A stretch of DNA of 64,000 nt from the NCBI RefSeq assembly GCF_004522235.1, contig NZ_SDLT01000023.1, positions 85,795 to 149,794 of the forward strand. The letters run 5' to 3'. The notes beneath the pieces were generated by a model that was given only the letters and a program-made list of their open reading frames with translations, was not told the origin of the DNA and searched no databases. Source of the stretch: Amycolatopsis nivea (GTDB taxonomy: Bacteria > Actinomycetota > Actinomycetes > Mycobacteriales > Pseudonocardiaceae). Each line of letters starts with the position of its first letter. The stretch's first letter is position 1. Shown here piece after piece: positions 18,379 through 27,200 of this stretch. The position numbers and the translations under genes are program-made.

Positions 18379-18883
18379 GTCGCCGGGGCCCGCATCCTCG
18401 TTCTTCGGGTGCGCTTCCCGGAAGCGGTTCTCGATTTCCGGAATCAGCCGGTCACTGTCCCGAAGGATCTCCCGTGCCGGCCAGAACGCTTCCAGAGGCT
18501 TCCACGCGTTCGTCGTCGTCTCCTTCGAACCATTCCGCCGGAATTCTCGGGATCCCGCACTGCACAGGGGAACGAGGCCGAGAAAGCGGAATATTCCATG
18601 TGGGATTGGTCTGTCAGACTCAAGCTTGCGGGGTGCAGCGATGTGCTCCGATCGCGCAGTCGTCTGCGATCAGAGCACGTTTTCGAGCTTCACCCCCTGC
18701 TCTCGGAACCGGAACTGTCTTGGTTCGTAAACACGTTCTACACGATTAGGTGACCGGGTGCCGTCCCGGCCCTTCCGGAGCGACCGGACAACCTGGGCCG
18801 AACGGATGGTTTTACCGAAGGCTATTGCGGAGTGACTGTCTGTGCGTACCGTGGATGAGGTCGCCGGCATGGGGAGAGCTAGC
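18379..18883. other. Divergent region between DUF2075 ATPase and qatB, with remnant ATPase N terminus
   Basis: The left 190 bases encode, on the minus strand, sequence that continues the DUF2075 protein upstream (AWKPLEAFWPAREILRDSDR...) and probably belongs to it. The rest should hold the two divergent promoters and an inverted repeat at 18643-18678. Confidence 0.55.
18643..18678. repeat. Inverted repeat between divergent defence genes
   Basis: Imperfect arms GTGCTCCGATCGCGCAG and CTGCGATCAGAGCAC are separated by TCGT. On the plus strand the right arm is followed by GTTTTC, so it looks like a terminator, but no plus-strand gene ends here. It may instead be an operator or leader element for the minus-strand ATPase gene. 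Confidence 0.5.
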
Positions 18884-19684
18884 GTGGGTACATCGAGCAG
18901 ATGGACCGGGCCCAGAACGGACGTCTGGAAGGCGGTTTCCCGGAGCGTCGCGCGACTGCAACCGGCCCAGGACGCCGCGGCGATAGCCGCGGAGATTCCC
19001 GGGCCGCGACTGCCAGGCGATCACCTGGTCTCGGACGAGTCGGCGGCAAAGCGAGGACAACGCTGCCGGGAGGCGCTCGCAGCGGCAGTGCGCGACGACC
19101 CGGACGCGTTTGGACTGCGAGTGACGATGAGAGCAGCGGGCGAGTCGCTGATCGGATTCGTCGAAAGCTTCGGTCGGGGCCGCGGGCAGGACAACCTGGT
19201 TCCCGAGTCCGGCTGGCCCGGAACTCGCGAGGAATGGTTTGTCTGCCGATTCGTTTCCGCGGTTGCCGGAGAAGGCACGACAATCGCCGACGCCGTCGTG
19301 CGCCGTTCCGCCGCTGTGTGCGCGGAGAGGGTCCTTGCCAGTCCGGCCGCGGCGGACGCGATCGCGAAAGGAGATCCGGGCTGGAGCTTCCCGGACGGCC
19401 TCTTCTGCGAGATCTACCAGCTTCTGTTCGCCGATTGCGTCGCCGAGTTCGTGCATGCGGTCATCGCCGAAAAAGTGAAACTGGTGGTGCCTGCTCTTGT
19501 GCTGGTCGATCCGAGCGGCCAGATCGCCGACTGGGTCGCCGACCGGATCACCGAGGTGCTCCCGATGCCGTGCGCCGGAAAGCGCGAGCATCCCGAAGAT
19601 CCGCGATCTGTCCTCGAACTGGGCAGGGACATGCTGCAGGACGCGGTCGCGATCGCGCTGGGACTGCCCGGGGCGGAAGCGTGA
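18884..19684 (+). CDS. qatB: QatB-like anti-phage component
   Basis: This 266-residue protein precedes and overlaps qatC by 4 nt. The N terminus VGTSSRWTGPRTDVWKAV matches the short Gly-Thr-Ser opening followed by a glycine/proline turn that I associate with QatB proteins. The rest is helical, without catalytic motifs; QatB has no assigned activity. I chose the GTG at 18884 because GGGGAG lies 7 bases upstream and it places GTS right at the N terminus; a GTG at 18842 is also in frame. In known Qat systems (QatA ATPase, QatB, QatC QueC-like, QatD TatD-like nuclease) all four genes are needed, but A and D are absent here. Assignment rests mainly on linkage to qatC and the N-terminal motif. Confidence 0.6.
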   Translation: MGTSSRWTGPRTDVWKAVSRSVARLQPAQDAAAIAAEIPGPRLPGDHLVSDESAAKRGQRCREALAAAVRDDPDAFGLRVTMRAAGESLIGFVESFGRGRGQDNLVPESGWPGTREEWFVCRFVSAVAGEGTTIADAVVRRSAAVCAERVLASPAAADAIAKGDPGWSFPDGLFCEIYQLLFADCVAEFVHAVIAEKVKLVVPALVLVDPSGQIADWVADRITEVLPMPCAGKREHPEDPRSVLELGRDMLQDAVAIALGLPGAEA

Positions 19685-20985
19685 CCCGCGGTCGCCGTTT
19701 CGCCTTCTCCGCGGACGGCCGGAGCCCCGAAGGCTTTAATCGCGAACTGCTCTCCGACGCCGACTTTCACGACAGGGAGGCTCGACTCGACAAGGGGGTC
19801 GCGCTGACCGGACCTGCGGAAACCTGGGCGCGGGATCTTCTCCAAGTCGCGAGGGCGGCCTACTTGGTGGACAAGCGCTACGTCCGCAAGACCGAGGACG
19901 GGTGGTCGCGCACTGTCGACTTAGTGGTTGAGGTCGCGGAACCCGAGCGCTGGGGTGCGGCACAACTCGCTGATCTCACTGCGCTGCTCGCAGCATTGAC
20001 GAGCGATACCTGGTATGTCGCGGTGACCGGGGGCGCTGCTTACCGACAGTGGCTGGACTACGAAGAACGAGCATCGGAGGTTGCGCTCTTCTCTGGCGGA
20101 CTGGACTCCACCGCCTACGCCGCGCAAGCCGCGACCGAACCTCGCGCCGGAACTTTGTTGCTGATGGGCTACGACGACAACATCCGCGCCCGTCAGCAAG
20201 AGGTATGCCGAGCCATCGGCCGTATCCAGCGCCGTCCGGTCAGGCTTGCCCAGATCGGCCAGCGGGTGCTTTCCGGCCCCGACGGCGAACTCGAGCGCAG
20301 CAGCCGCACCCGGGGCTTGCTCTACATGGCGACTGCGGTCGCCGCCGCATCGGCGCATCGCGTCGAGCGGATCAAAGCTCCGGAGAACGGCCAGCTCGCG
20401 ATCAATCCCCCGCTGACACCGAACAGGCTTGCCTGTCTCTCGACGCGCTCGGTGCATCCCTGGACGCTGGAGCTGACGAATCGCCTGATCCGCGGGCTGG
20501 GAGGAGGTGTCGAGGTCATCAACCCGCTCCTGCAGTTCACCAAAGGCGAGGTGTGCAGCCAGGCACTGCACGCCGGCCTTACTCCGGACGACCTGGCACG
20601 CACGGTCAGCTGTGGTGATCCGAGCAGCGCACGCTACGCCCACCACGGCCGACTTAACTGCGGGCATTGCTATCCGTGCCTCGTCCGCCGGTCCGGGCTG
20701 CTGGCCGCCGCCGGCGAAGACCGAACCGACTACCGGGTCGATCTCGCCGAAGCCAATGCGCGAACCAAGACCACGGAGCACCTCCGGGCTTTGGCCCGGT
20801 GGCTGGCTGCCGACTTCGGATTCCGGGATGTGGTCGCCGATATGCCTTTCCCGCGCACGACCCCGATCCCGCTGGTGCTGCCGATGCTGCACCGCGGGCG
20901 GCGCGAATTGGCGGCGATGGTGGAACAGGTCGTGCCGGAGAACAGCGTGTTAAGGCGGAACTGGGTGCCCCGGCTCGCTAGCTGA
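19681..20985 (+). CDS. qatC: QueC-like ATP-pyrophosphatase, QatC-type
   Basis: This 434-residue protein has a QueC-like (7-cyano-7-deazaguanine synthase) domain in its C-terminal two thirds. The PP-loop motif ALFSGGLDSTAYAAQ is near residue 140, and a QueC-type zinc site is formed by TVSCGDPSS and CGHCYPC near residues 310-333. The N-terminal 120 residues are an extension not found in housekeeping QueC and typical of defence-associated QatC. The start is a GTG at 19681 overlapping the qatB stop (GTGA); the frame is open much further upstream but that part merely shadows qatB. By family knowledge it would modify a base or a protein N terminus by amidation- or nitrile-type chemistry, but the Qat target is unknown. 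A hairpin follows the gene. Confidence 0.82.
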   Translation: MTRGRRFAFSADGRSPEGFNRELLSDADFHDREARLDKGVALTGPAETWARDLLQVARAAYLVDKRYVRKTEDGWSRTVDLVVEVAEPERWGAAQLADLTALLAALTSDTWYVAVTGGAAYRQWLDYEERASEVALFSGGLDSTAYAAQAATEPRAGTLLLMGYDDNIRARQQEVCRAIGRIQRRPVRLAQIGQRVLSGPDGELERSSRTRGLLYMATAVAAASAHRVERIKAPENGQLAINPPLTPNRLACLSTRSVHPWTLELTNRLIRGLGGGVEVINPLLQFTKGEVCSQALHAGLTPDDLARTVSCGDPSSARYAHHGRLNCGHCYPCLVRRSGLLAAAGEDRTDYRVDLAEANARTKTTEHLRALARWLAADFGFRDVVADMPFPRTTPIPLVLPMLHRGRRELAAMVEQVVPENSVLRRNWVPRLAS

Positions 20986-21014
20986 CCTTGAGCGCTGAGC
21001 TGATCCGAAGCGGT

Positions 21015-21049
21015 GGGCGGTCTGCGGCTACTGGCCGCAGCAAACGCCC
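21015..21049 (+). terminator. Hairpin after qatC
   Basis: The inner stem CTGCGGC / GCCGCAG has a 5-nt loop and is extended by GGCG / CGCC outer pairs. It lies 30 bases after the qatC stop and is a plausible terminator. Confidence 0.65.
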
Positions 21050-21325
21050 CTGAAGCGCAAGAACGGTTGGTTACGCGGGCCTTCTTGTGACATCGGTGGT
21101 CAGTCCCGAACTGCGGCCGGTGGTAGGTATACGGCCGGCTGGAACACTGTCCGAGGAAGACGTCCGTGATCGGGCAGGTCGGTTCGGCGGGGAATCCTGC
21201 GCTGCCCGTGGGCCCCGTCGGTGGCATGCTTGGTTTGCTTGCAGGCGTTAGTAATTCCAGTCGCGGCAGTGATCACCCATGATCGTCCGATAACTACCCG
21301 GCTACGACCTCGGTGCAGATGTAAC

Positions 21326-21340
21326 GTAACGCAGCGTGAC
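21326..21340 (+). promoter_or_regulatory. Palindrome upstream of the truncated pglW copy
   Basis: The sequence GTAACGCAGCGTGAC is a near-palindrome (GTNAC, 5-nt spacer, GTGAC). Its counterpart GTCACCTAGCGTGAC occurs at the same relative place upstream of intact pglW at 41159. A TAGGAT -10-like hexamer follows at 21414-21419, 42 bases before the TTG start; the second copy has the same hexamer at 41248-41253. Conservation in two diverged loci suggests an operator for BREX control. Confidence 0.6.
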
Positions 21341-21460
21341 CTCGACTTGGTATCGAGTGGACCATCGCCCGCTGAGCACCCGAGGACTTGACGTCCGCCT
21401 CGGCGTGCGCAACTAGGATCGTCAAGCGAGCAGCTAGTCAGCCGAGAAGGGGAGGCAGTG

Positions 21461-23240
21461 TTGTCGGGCGGGGGACCATCGATACCCAAACCTTCACCTC
21501 CACCGCAGGCTCAGCGCTGGTTCCAGGAGCGGACGTCGCCTTATCCTTGGGAGCAGGACGGGCTCGATCACGTACGTCGGCTCATGCCGAAGGCTGCGCC
21601 GTACCGCGCTTGGGCCACCTTCTCGTTCACTGCCGCGTCCGGGCGCATCAACGAGTGCGATCTGCTCATCGCCGTCCCCGGCGGCCTCTACCTGCTCGAG
21701 CTCAAAGGACACCCCGGGCGGGTGGTGAACAACGGCGACACCTGGAGGTTCTTCCAGGACGACTCCAATCGGGTGTTGACACTGCGCAACCCACTGCACT
21801 TCACCGACCTCAAGTGCAAGGAACTCAAGGGAAGGCTGGAGTGGGCAGCCAAGCAGTTGCACCTCAGCACCCGGCTTCCCCGCATCGAGCCCGCCGTGTT
21901 CCTCTCTGCGCCGAACTTGCGCTCCGGACTCGACGAAGTGCAGAGCACCCGCGTCTATGGCCGCGATGAGGCATCAGAAGGGTTGCCGTGGCTGTGGCGC
22001 GACCTGCTGTCCCGACCGCCGCAACAGGAGCGGCAGCGGATCACGCCGGAGTTTTCTCGGCATGTTCTGCCGCAGCTGCTGGAGAAGATCGGAATCCGTG
22101 CGTCCACCGCGCACCTGCGCTTCGGCGACGACTGGACTCTCAGCTCCGACCTGCTCGATGCGGGTCCCACCTGGGAGGACCGCCTGGCCGAACGGACGGG
22201 TATCGTTCGCGAGGAGGGGCGGGTCCAGCTCTACCTCACCGCTCAGCAGGCGACCGACGAGCGGCGGCAGTCGGTAGAGCGCGCTGCGCGCCGCGAGTAC
22301 CAGGTCCTGCAGGGCATCACCCATCGCGGCATCGCCCAAGCCATGCAGATTCGCGAGCACCAGGCGGGCCCTGCGATCCTCTTCCGCCATCGCGCCAACG
22401 ACCTGCGGCTGGAGTCCTACCTGGCTGTGCACGGCGAGCGTCTCGGAGCCGAGGTCCGCCTCGACATGGTCCGTCAGCTCGCCGAGGCCGTCCGGTACGC
22501 GCACAGCCGATCCCTCTACCACCGCGCGCTGGCTGCCCGGTCCGTATACGTGTCGGCGAAGGACGATGGCGCCGAGCCGATCATGCGGATCGTCGACTGG
22601 CAGGCCGCGGCGCGTGACTTCGACACCACCGGTTTCTCTTCGATCGGCAACACCTCGCTGCCCGGCGAACACGTTTCCAACGCCGCCGAGGTGTACCTGG
22701 CACCGGAGTTCGACACCCCCCTTCGCCGACCCGGTCGATCTCGACGTGTTCGGCCTCGGTGCGATCGCCTACCTCGTCACCACCGGGCAACCCCCTGCTG
22801 CCCAGCGCAGCGGACTGATCGAGCGCTTGGCCGCCGACAAGGGCCTGCATCCGTTCGCTGTCTCCGACGGCGTGTCCGACGCCTTGGATTCGCTGATCTT
22901 CGACGCGGCCCGTGCCGACATTGCGGACCGGCTGGATTCGGCCGATGCGTTCCTGACCCGCCTCGACGCCGTCGAACGTGACGGCGCCCCGACCGACGAA
23001 ACTGCACCTCAGGTCGACCCGCTCACCGCCACCCCCGGGCAGGCCGTCGACGGCGACTGGATCGTGGAACGCATTCTCGGGACCGGCGCGACAGCGCGGG
23101 CCTTGCTCGTCAGCCGCGCCGAGGAGGACGAGGACGGCAAGCCGCACAGTGAGCGGCGTGTCCTCAAGATCGCGCTGGACGGCGACAAGGCCGCCCGGTT
23201 GCGTGCTGAGGCCCGCGCGCTGGAGCAGGTGTCCGCCTGA
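21461..23240 (+). pseudogene. pglW: Truncated, frameshifted second copy of pglW
   Basis: This sequence is closely similar to the first 590 or so residues of the intact PglW encoded at 41293. It starts at the matching TTG (LSGGGPSIPKP) after AGGGGAGG and keeps the NERD-like domain (INECDLLIAVPGGLYLLELKG) and the first, degenerate kinase-like domain (YHRALAARSVYVS, RIVDWQAAARDFD). A run of six C at 22716-22721 shifts the frame: before it the protein reads APEFDT, and after it the similarity resumes as FADPVDLDVFGLGAIAYL one frame over. The copy then breaks off at ALEQV inside the second kinase domain, just after its ATP-lysine region (RRVLKIALDGDKAARL). All catalytic kinase residues beyond that are lost, so it is a relic of a former BREX-2 locus. 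Residual expression of the N-terminal 420 residues is possible. Confidence 0.9.
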
Positions 23241-23299
23241 GCCTGCAGCTGGTGCTTCACCTTGACGCGGTTGTCGGCCGACATCTCGCCGGCGTAATC
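23228..23299 (-). pseudogene. Inverted pglY fragment joined to the pglW relic
   Basis: Read on the minus strand this short segment encodes DYAGEMSADNRVKVKHQLQA followed by QADT. The intact PglY at about 51500-51575 reads DYAGDRSADDRVKIRHQLQA followed by QAET. The match is about 24 residues long and lies immediately at the point where pglW similarity stops, in the opposite orientation. It is therefore a scrap of a second pglY brought next to pglW' by inversion or deletion. Confidence 0.8.
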
Positions 23300-23539
23300 A
23301 GGTAGCGTTCATCTGAACCTGACGTGTCAGCACTCGCCGCATGTTCAGAACTCAGGCCAGGTGTTCCGAACGAGGACCTCTCGAACAACGCGTCGATCTT
23401 GCTGCTTACCAGGAAGTCCGCCTGGTTGTTCATGCATCGGCCCGCTTTTCCAGCCGATGGTGGTGCCGATGCGGATCCGCGTGACCGGAACCACGGAGCG
23501 GGAACGCACTTCGGTTCGAGGGTACGACGTGATCAGCTA

Positions 23540-23960
23540 CCCCTGAATCTGCCATGGCTTTCCGCAGCCGGGCAGGCTCAGCGCGGGGTAGCGCCAGCGA
23601 CACTTGGCTACCCAGGAGTACTGCTGTCTGGCAGGCGGGTAGCAAACAAGCCAGCACCTGCTCTTTGAGCGCATCCGCAAAGGACTCGACGATGGCTGGT
23701 TCTGCGCCGAACAATCGGGTGTCCCCGGCGACCGGTGCCGGCCGCCGACCCAGCGCATGACACAGCTGGAGGCTCGCAACACCTGCGCTTGCGGCGTCGT
23801 CAGCCCGAGCAATGCCGCGTTCACCCAGGCCACCGACGCCAGCCGCGCGGCGACGCGTCCAGCCTCCTCCGCCATCGCTCACCGAGCACGTGCGGCCGGT
23901 GGGCCAGCACTGTCGCCAGGTTCTGCCGGTCGAGGCCTGCGAGACGGCCGATAAGTGCGT
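23540..23960 (-). pseudogene. Decayed minus-strand coding sequence, family unknown
   Basis: Successive frames read RLAGLDRQNLATVLAHRPHV, then AEEAGRVAARLASVAWVNAA, then FADALKEQVLACLLPACQ followed by VLLGSQVSLALPRAE. The helix-like composition continues across frames as expected for a gene broken by several frameshifts. I do not recognise the family. Chance cannot be excluded in such GC-rich DNA. Confidence 0.3.
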
Positions 23961-24185
23961 CGACGGTGGCCGTCGGCCTGGGCTGACGATCGCTGGATGG
24001 CGTGGTCCGTCAGGGCCGAACGGGTGGATTGTTCGCGTGAGGTGTGACAAGGGCGTGCTGGTAAACGATCTCTCCCCGGAAACCTGTGAGGAGGCTGGTG
24101 ATCGCACACGATGCACGCCAATCGGGCAAGTTCCGTTGGGCGCGATCTTCTGGCATGCTGGAGGGCTCGTCGCAGAACGTCGGGC

Positions 24186-24208
24186 CCGCACGTGCCAGGT
24201 ACGTGCGG
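24186..24208. promoter_or_regulatory. Inverted repeat upstream of the helicase-nuclease gene
   Basis: Perfect 8-bp arms CCGCACGT and ACGTGCGG flank a 7-nt spacer, ending 35 bases before the ATG of the helicase gene. Position and symmetry fit an operator. Confidence 0.45.
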
Positions 24209-24243
24209 TCGACCGTTCCGTTCTGTCGAAGGGGATCAGCGGT

Positions 24244-27200
24244 ATGACCGCACAGCTGGACACCGGGCGGCTCGAAGTCGTCGCCGGGAAAGCCGCCGAG
24301 TGGCGGCGCAATCTCATCGACCTCAGTTTCCGCAATACCTTGCTTTACTTCAAGACCACCAAACTGGGCAGCCTCGACCTTACCGATGCGGACCCGGCTG
24401 CCCTGGCGGAGCTGACGACTCGCGGCAAGGTACGGCTGAGCAAGCTGGTACCCGAGCAGGAGAAGCTCAAAGACGCCTGTAGCCGGACCCGGGCCCTCGG
24501 CAAGCGGATCCAGCTCTTCGAAGAGGAACAGGGGCTTGACGTCGGCCGAATTGCGTTTGGCTTGATTCGCACGACCCCTCGGCAGCGGCAGGGCTCGGTT
24601 CCGGTGCCGCCGCTGCGGGCGCCCCTTCTGCTGCGGCCGGTCACGATCAAGGCCAGGACGAACTCCGAAAGCGACTACACGCTCGAGCTCACGGACGAAC
24701 CCGAGCTCAACCCAGTGCTTTTGCACGCACTGAACGAGCAGTACGGCGTCGATGTCGCAGGGCTCGCGGACCGGCTCGGCGACGTGATCGACTCCGCTTC
24801 GGACCACGCGATCCAGATGGAGAGCGCCTACTCCCGGCTGACCGAGGTCGCCGCGGCTCAGGGGATCGCGTTGCAGCTGGAGAAGGCTGTCGTGCTCGGC
24901 ACCTTCAACTACGAGAAGCTCCCGATGGTCGAGGATCTGGCGAACGCGACCGAACTGCTGGCCTCGCACGACCTGGTTGCCGCCATGGCCGGGTTCGCAC
25001 CGGCCGCCGAATCGCTGGTCGCGGAGGGCGGGTTCCGCCCGCCGGCCGTCGATTCCTTGTCGCCCGCCGACGAATTCCTGGTCCAGGACGCGGACTCGTC
25101 CCAGCACCGGGCGATCATGACGGCCTTGTCGGGCAGACACGTCTTCATCGAAGGCCCGCCCGGCACGGGCAAGAGCCAGACAATCGCGAACATCATCGCC
25201 GGGGCGGCCGCGACCGGGAAAAAGGTGCTGTTCGTAGCCGAGAAGCGGGCGGCCATCGAAGCGGTGCTCAACCGGCTGGCGGCCGTCGAGCTCGACGGTT
25301 TGATGTTCGACTTGCACCAGCAGAAGATCAGCAAGCGGGAAGTAGCCCAGCAGCTCGCGCTCAGTCTCGACCAGCTGTCGAAGGAACCGCCGGTCGACGC
25401 CACCGCGTTGCACAACCGCCTGTCCGACGCGCGGCAGCGCCTGCTAGACCACTCGCGGGAGCTACATACACGGCGACAACCGTGGGACCTGAGCGCGTAC
25501 AAGGTCCGGCAGCGGCTGCTCGACCTGCCACCAGGCCCCGAAATTCGCGGCGCTTTCCGGGGAAACCATCTCCGTGCCTTGGACGCAACAGTTGTCGGCG
25601 AACTCGAGCAGGGGATCAAGGACTTCGTCGACCGCGGCGGCTTGCGGATCCTGCGGCGCGAGACGCCATGGTGCAACACACAGGTCCGCACCGTCGACGA
25701 GGCCGAAGCGGTGCTGATCCAGCTCGACCAATTATCCAACCAGACGCTGAAGCGCAGTCAGCACGGTGTCCAGCGGCTCGTCACGCAAACCGGCCTGCGC
25801 CAGCCGCAGGACTTCGCAGGGTGGGAGGAGGTGCTCGGTCTTCTCGACGGCATCACCCAAAGCGTCCGCGACTTCGGGCCGACGATCTTTGGGACCCAGC
25901 TGGATCAGTTCGCGCAGGCGACTGCGGACCGTGCCACTCGGGCTCGGTACTCGCAACCTCTCTCGTGGGGACAGCGGCGAGCATTGGTGAAACAGCTCAG
26001 GGGGCTGACCACGACCGGCTTGCGCAAGAAGCCGGCACTCCACGCGGCGCTGACGGCAGTACTCGGGCAGCGGCAGCGCTGGCAGGAGCTCGGCGGCCGC
26101 GAGGTGGCGCCGTCCGAAATCATCGGGCTCGACCAGGTCGCGCGTGACTACACCGAGCTGCGTCGCCAGCTCGCGGCGGTGGCCGTGTCGGCACAGTGGC
26201 CGGATCTGGCCGACGGCCCGGCGCCCCAGGTCGAACAACGGTTGACTGCCTTGGCCAGCGATAAGGACATGCTATTCAAAATGCCGGGTCTGAACGCGCA
26301 GCTGGATCGGTTCCGCCAGCTCGGTCTCGAGCCGTTGCTCAAGGACATCGCGGATCGCAACCTTTCGTCCGACGAGGCTTGGCGAGCGTTCGAACGCATG
26401 TGGCTCTCCTCTATCGAGGACGACTTCAAGCTGCGGATCCCGGAACTCGGGCAGTTCGTGGCCGACCAGCAAAGCCGGGCCGCGGCCGATTTCCGCACTG
26501 TGGACCGAGAGCACTTCGCGATGGCTGCCCGGAGGGTCAGGCGGCGGGTGGCCAGGCGTGCCCGCGAGGCCCAGGACACCTATCGGGACCAGGCGCAGAT
26601 CCTCAAGAAACAGGCCAGCCTGAAGACGCGGCACATGCCGACTCGCAAGCTTGTGGAGAAGGCGTCGGACGTGCTGCTCTCGCTTCGGCCGTGCTGGGCT
26701 ATGTCGCCGCTGGTGGTGAGCCGGATGCTGCCGGCCGAGCGGTTGTTCGACCTGGTGATCTTCGATGAGGCGAGCCAGATCCGCCCGCACGATGCGATCA
26801 CGTCGATCATGCGTGGCGAGCACTTGATTGTCGCCGGTGACGAGAAACAGCTGCCGCCGTCGAACTTCTTCGACCGGGCGATCACCATCGACGACGAGGA
26901 AGACGACAACGACGAAGGCGAGCTCTCGGATTACGAATCGGTCCTGACCGCACTTCGGCCGATCATGCCGTCGCAGGAGATGCTGCGGTGGCATTATCGC
27001 AGCGCCGATGAACGCCTGATCGCATTTTCCAACAAGGAGATCTACCGCAATGGGCTGGTCACCTTCCCCGGTGCGGAGAGAGAAACCCCCGTTGCTCTCG
27101 TCAGCGTGGACGGTCAGGCCGCACCGGGGCAGAAGGGCTCGTCTCCGGCCGAGGTCGAGCGCGTCGTCGAGCTGATCATGGAGCACGCGCGGACGCGGCC

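Larger units (their letters stand above)
20986..21460. other. Intergenic region with qatC terminator and pglW-type promoter region
   Basis: The left part holds the hairpin after qatC. The right 170 bases resemble the region upstream of the intact pglW at 41.1-41.3 kb, including a GTNAC palindrome and a TAGGAT element. No gene is seen. Confidence 0.65.
23241..24243. other. Kilobase between the BREX relic and the helicase gene, mostly decayed sequence
   Basis: Apart from the pglY scrap at its left end, this region has no intact gene. The minus strand between about 23430 and 23960 gives protein-like stretches in three frames. The right 250 bases should contain the promoter of the helicase gene and hold an inverted repeat at 24186-24208. 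Confidence 0.55.

Noticed and set aside
18901..20985. 694-codon version of QatC
   Set aside because: Its first part is an out-of-frame shadow of qatB; the GTG at 19681 overlapping the qatB stop is the natural start.
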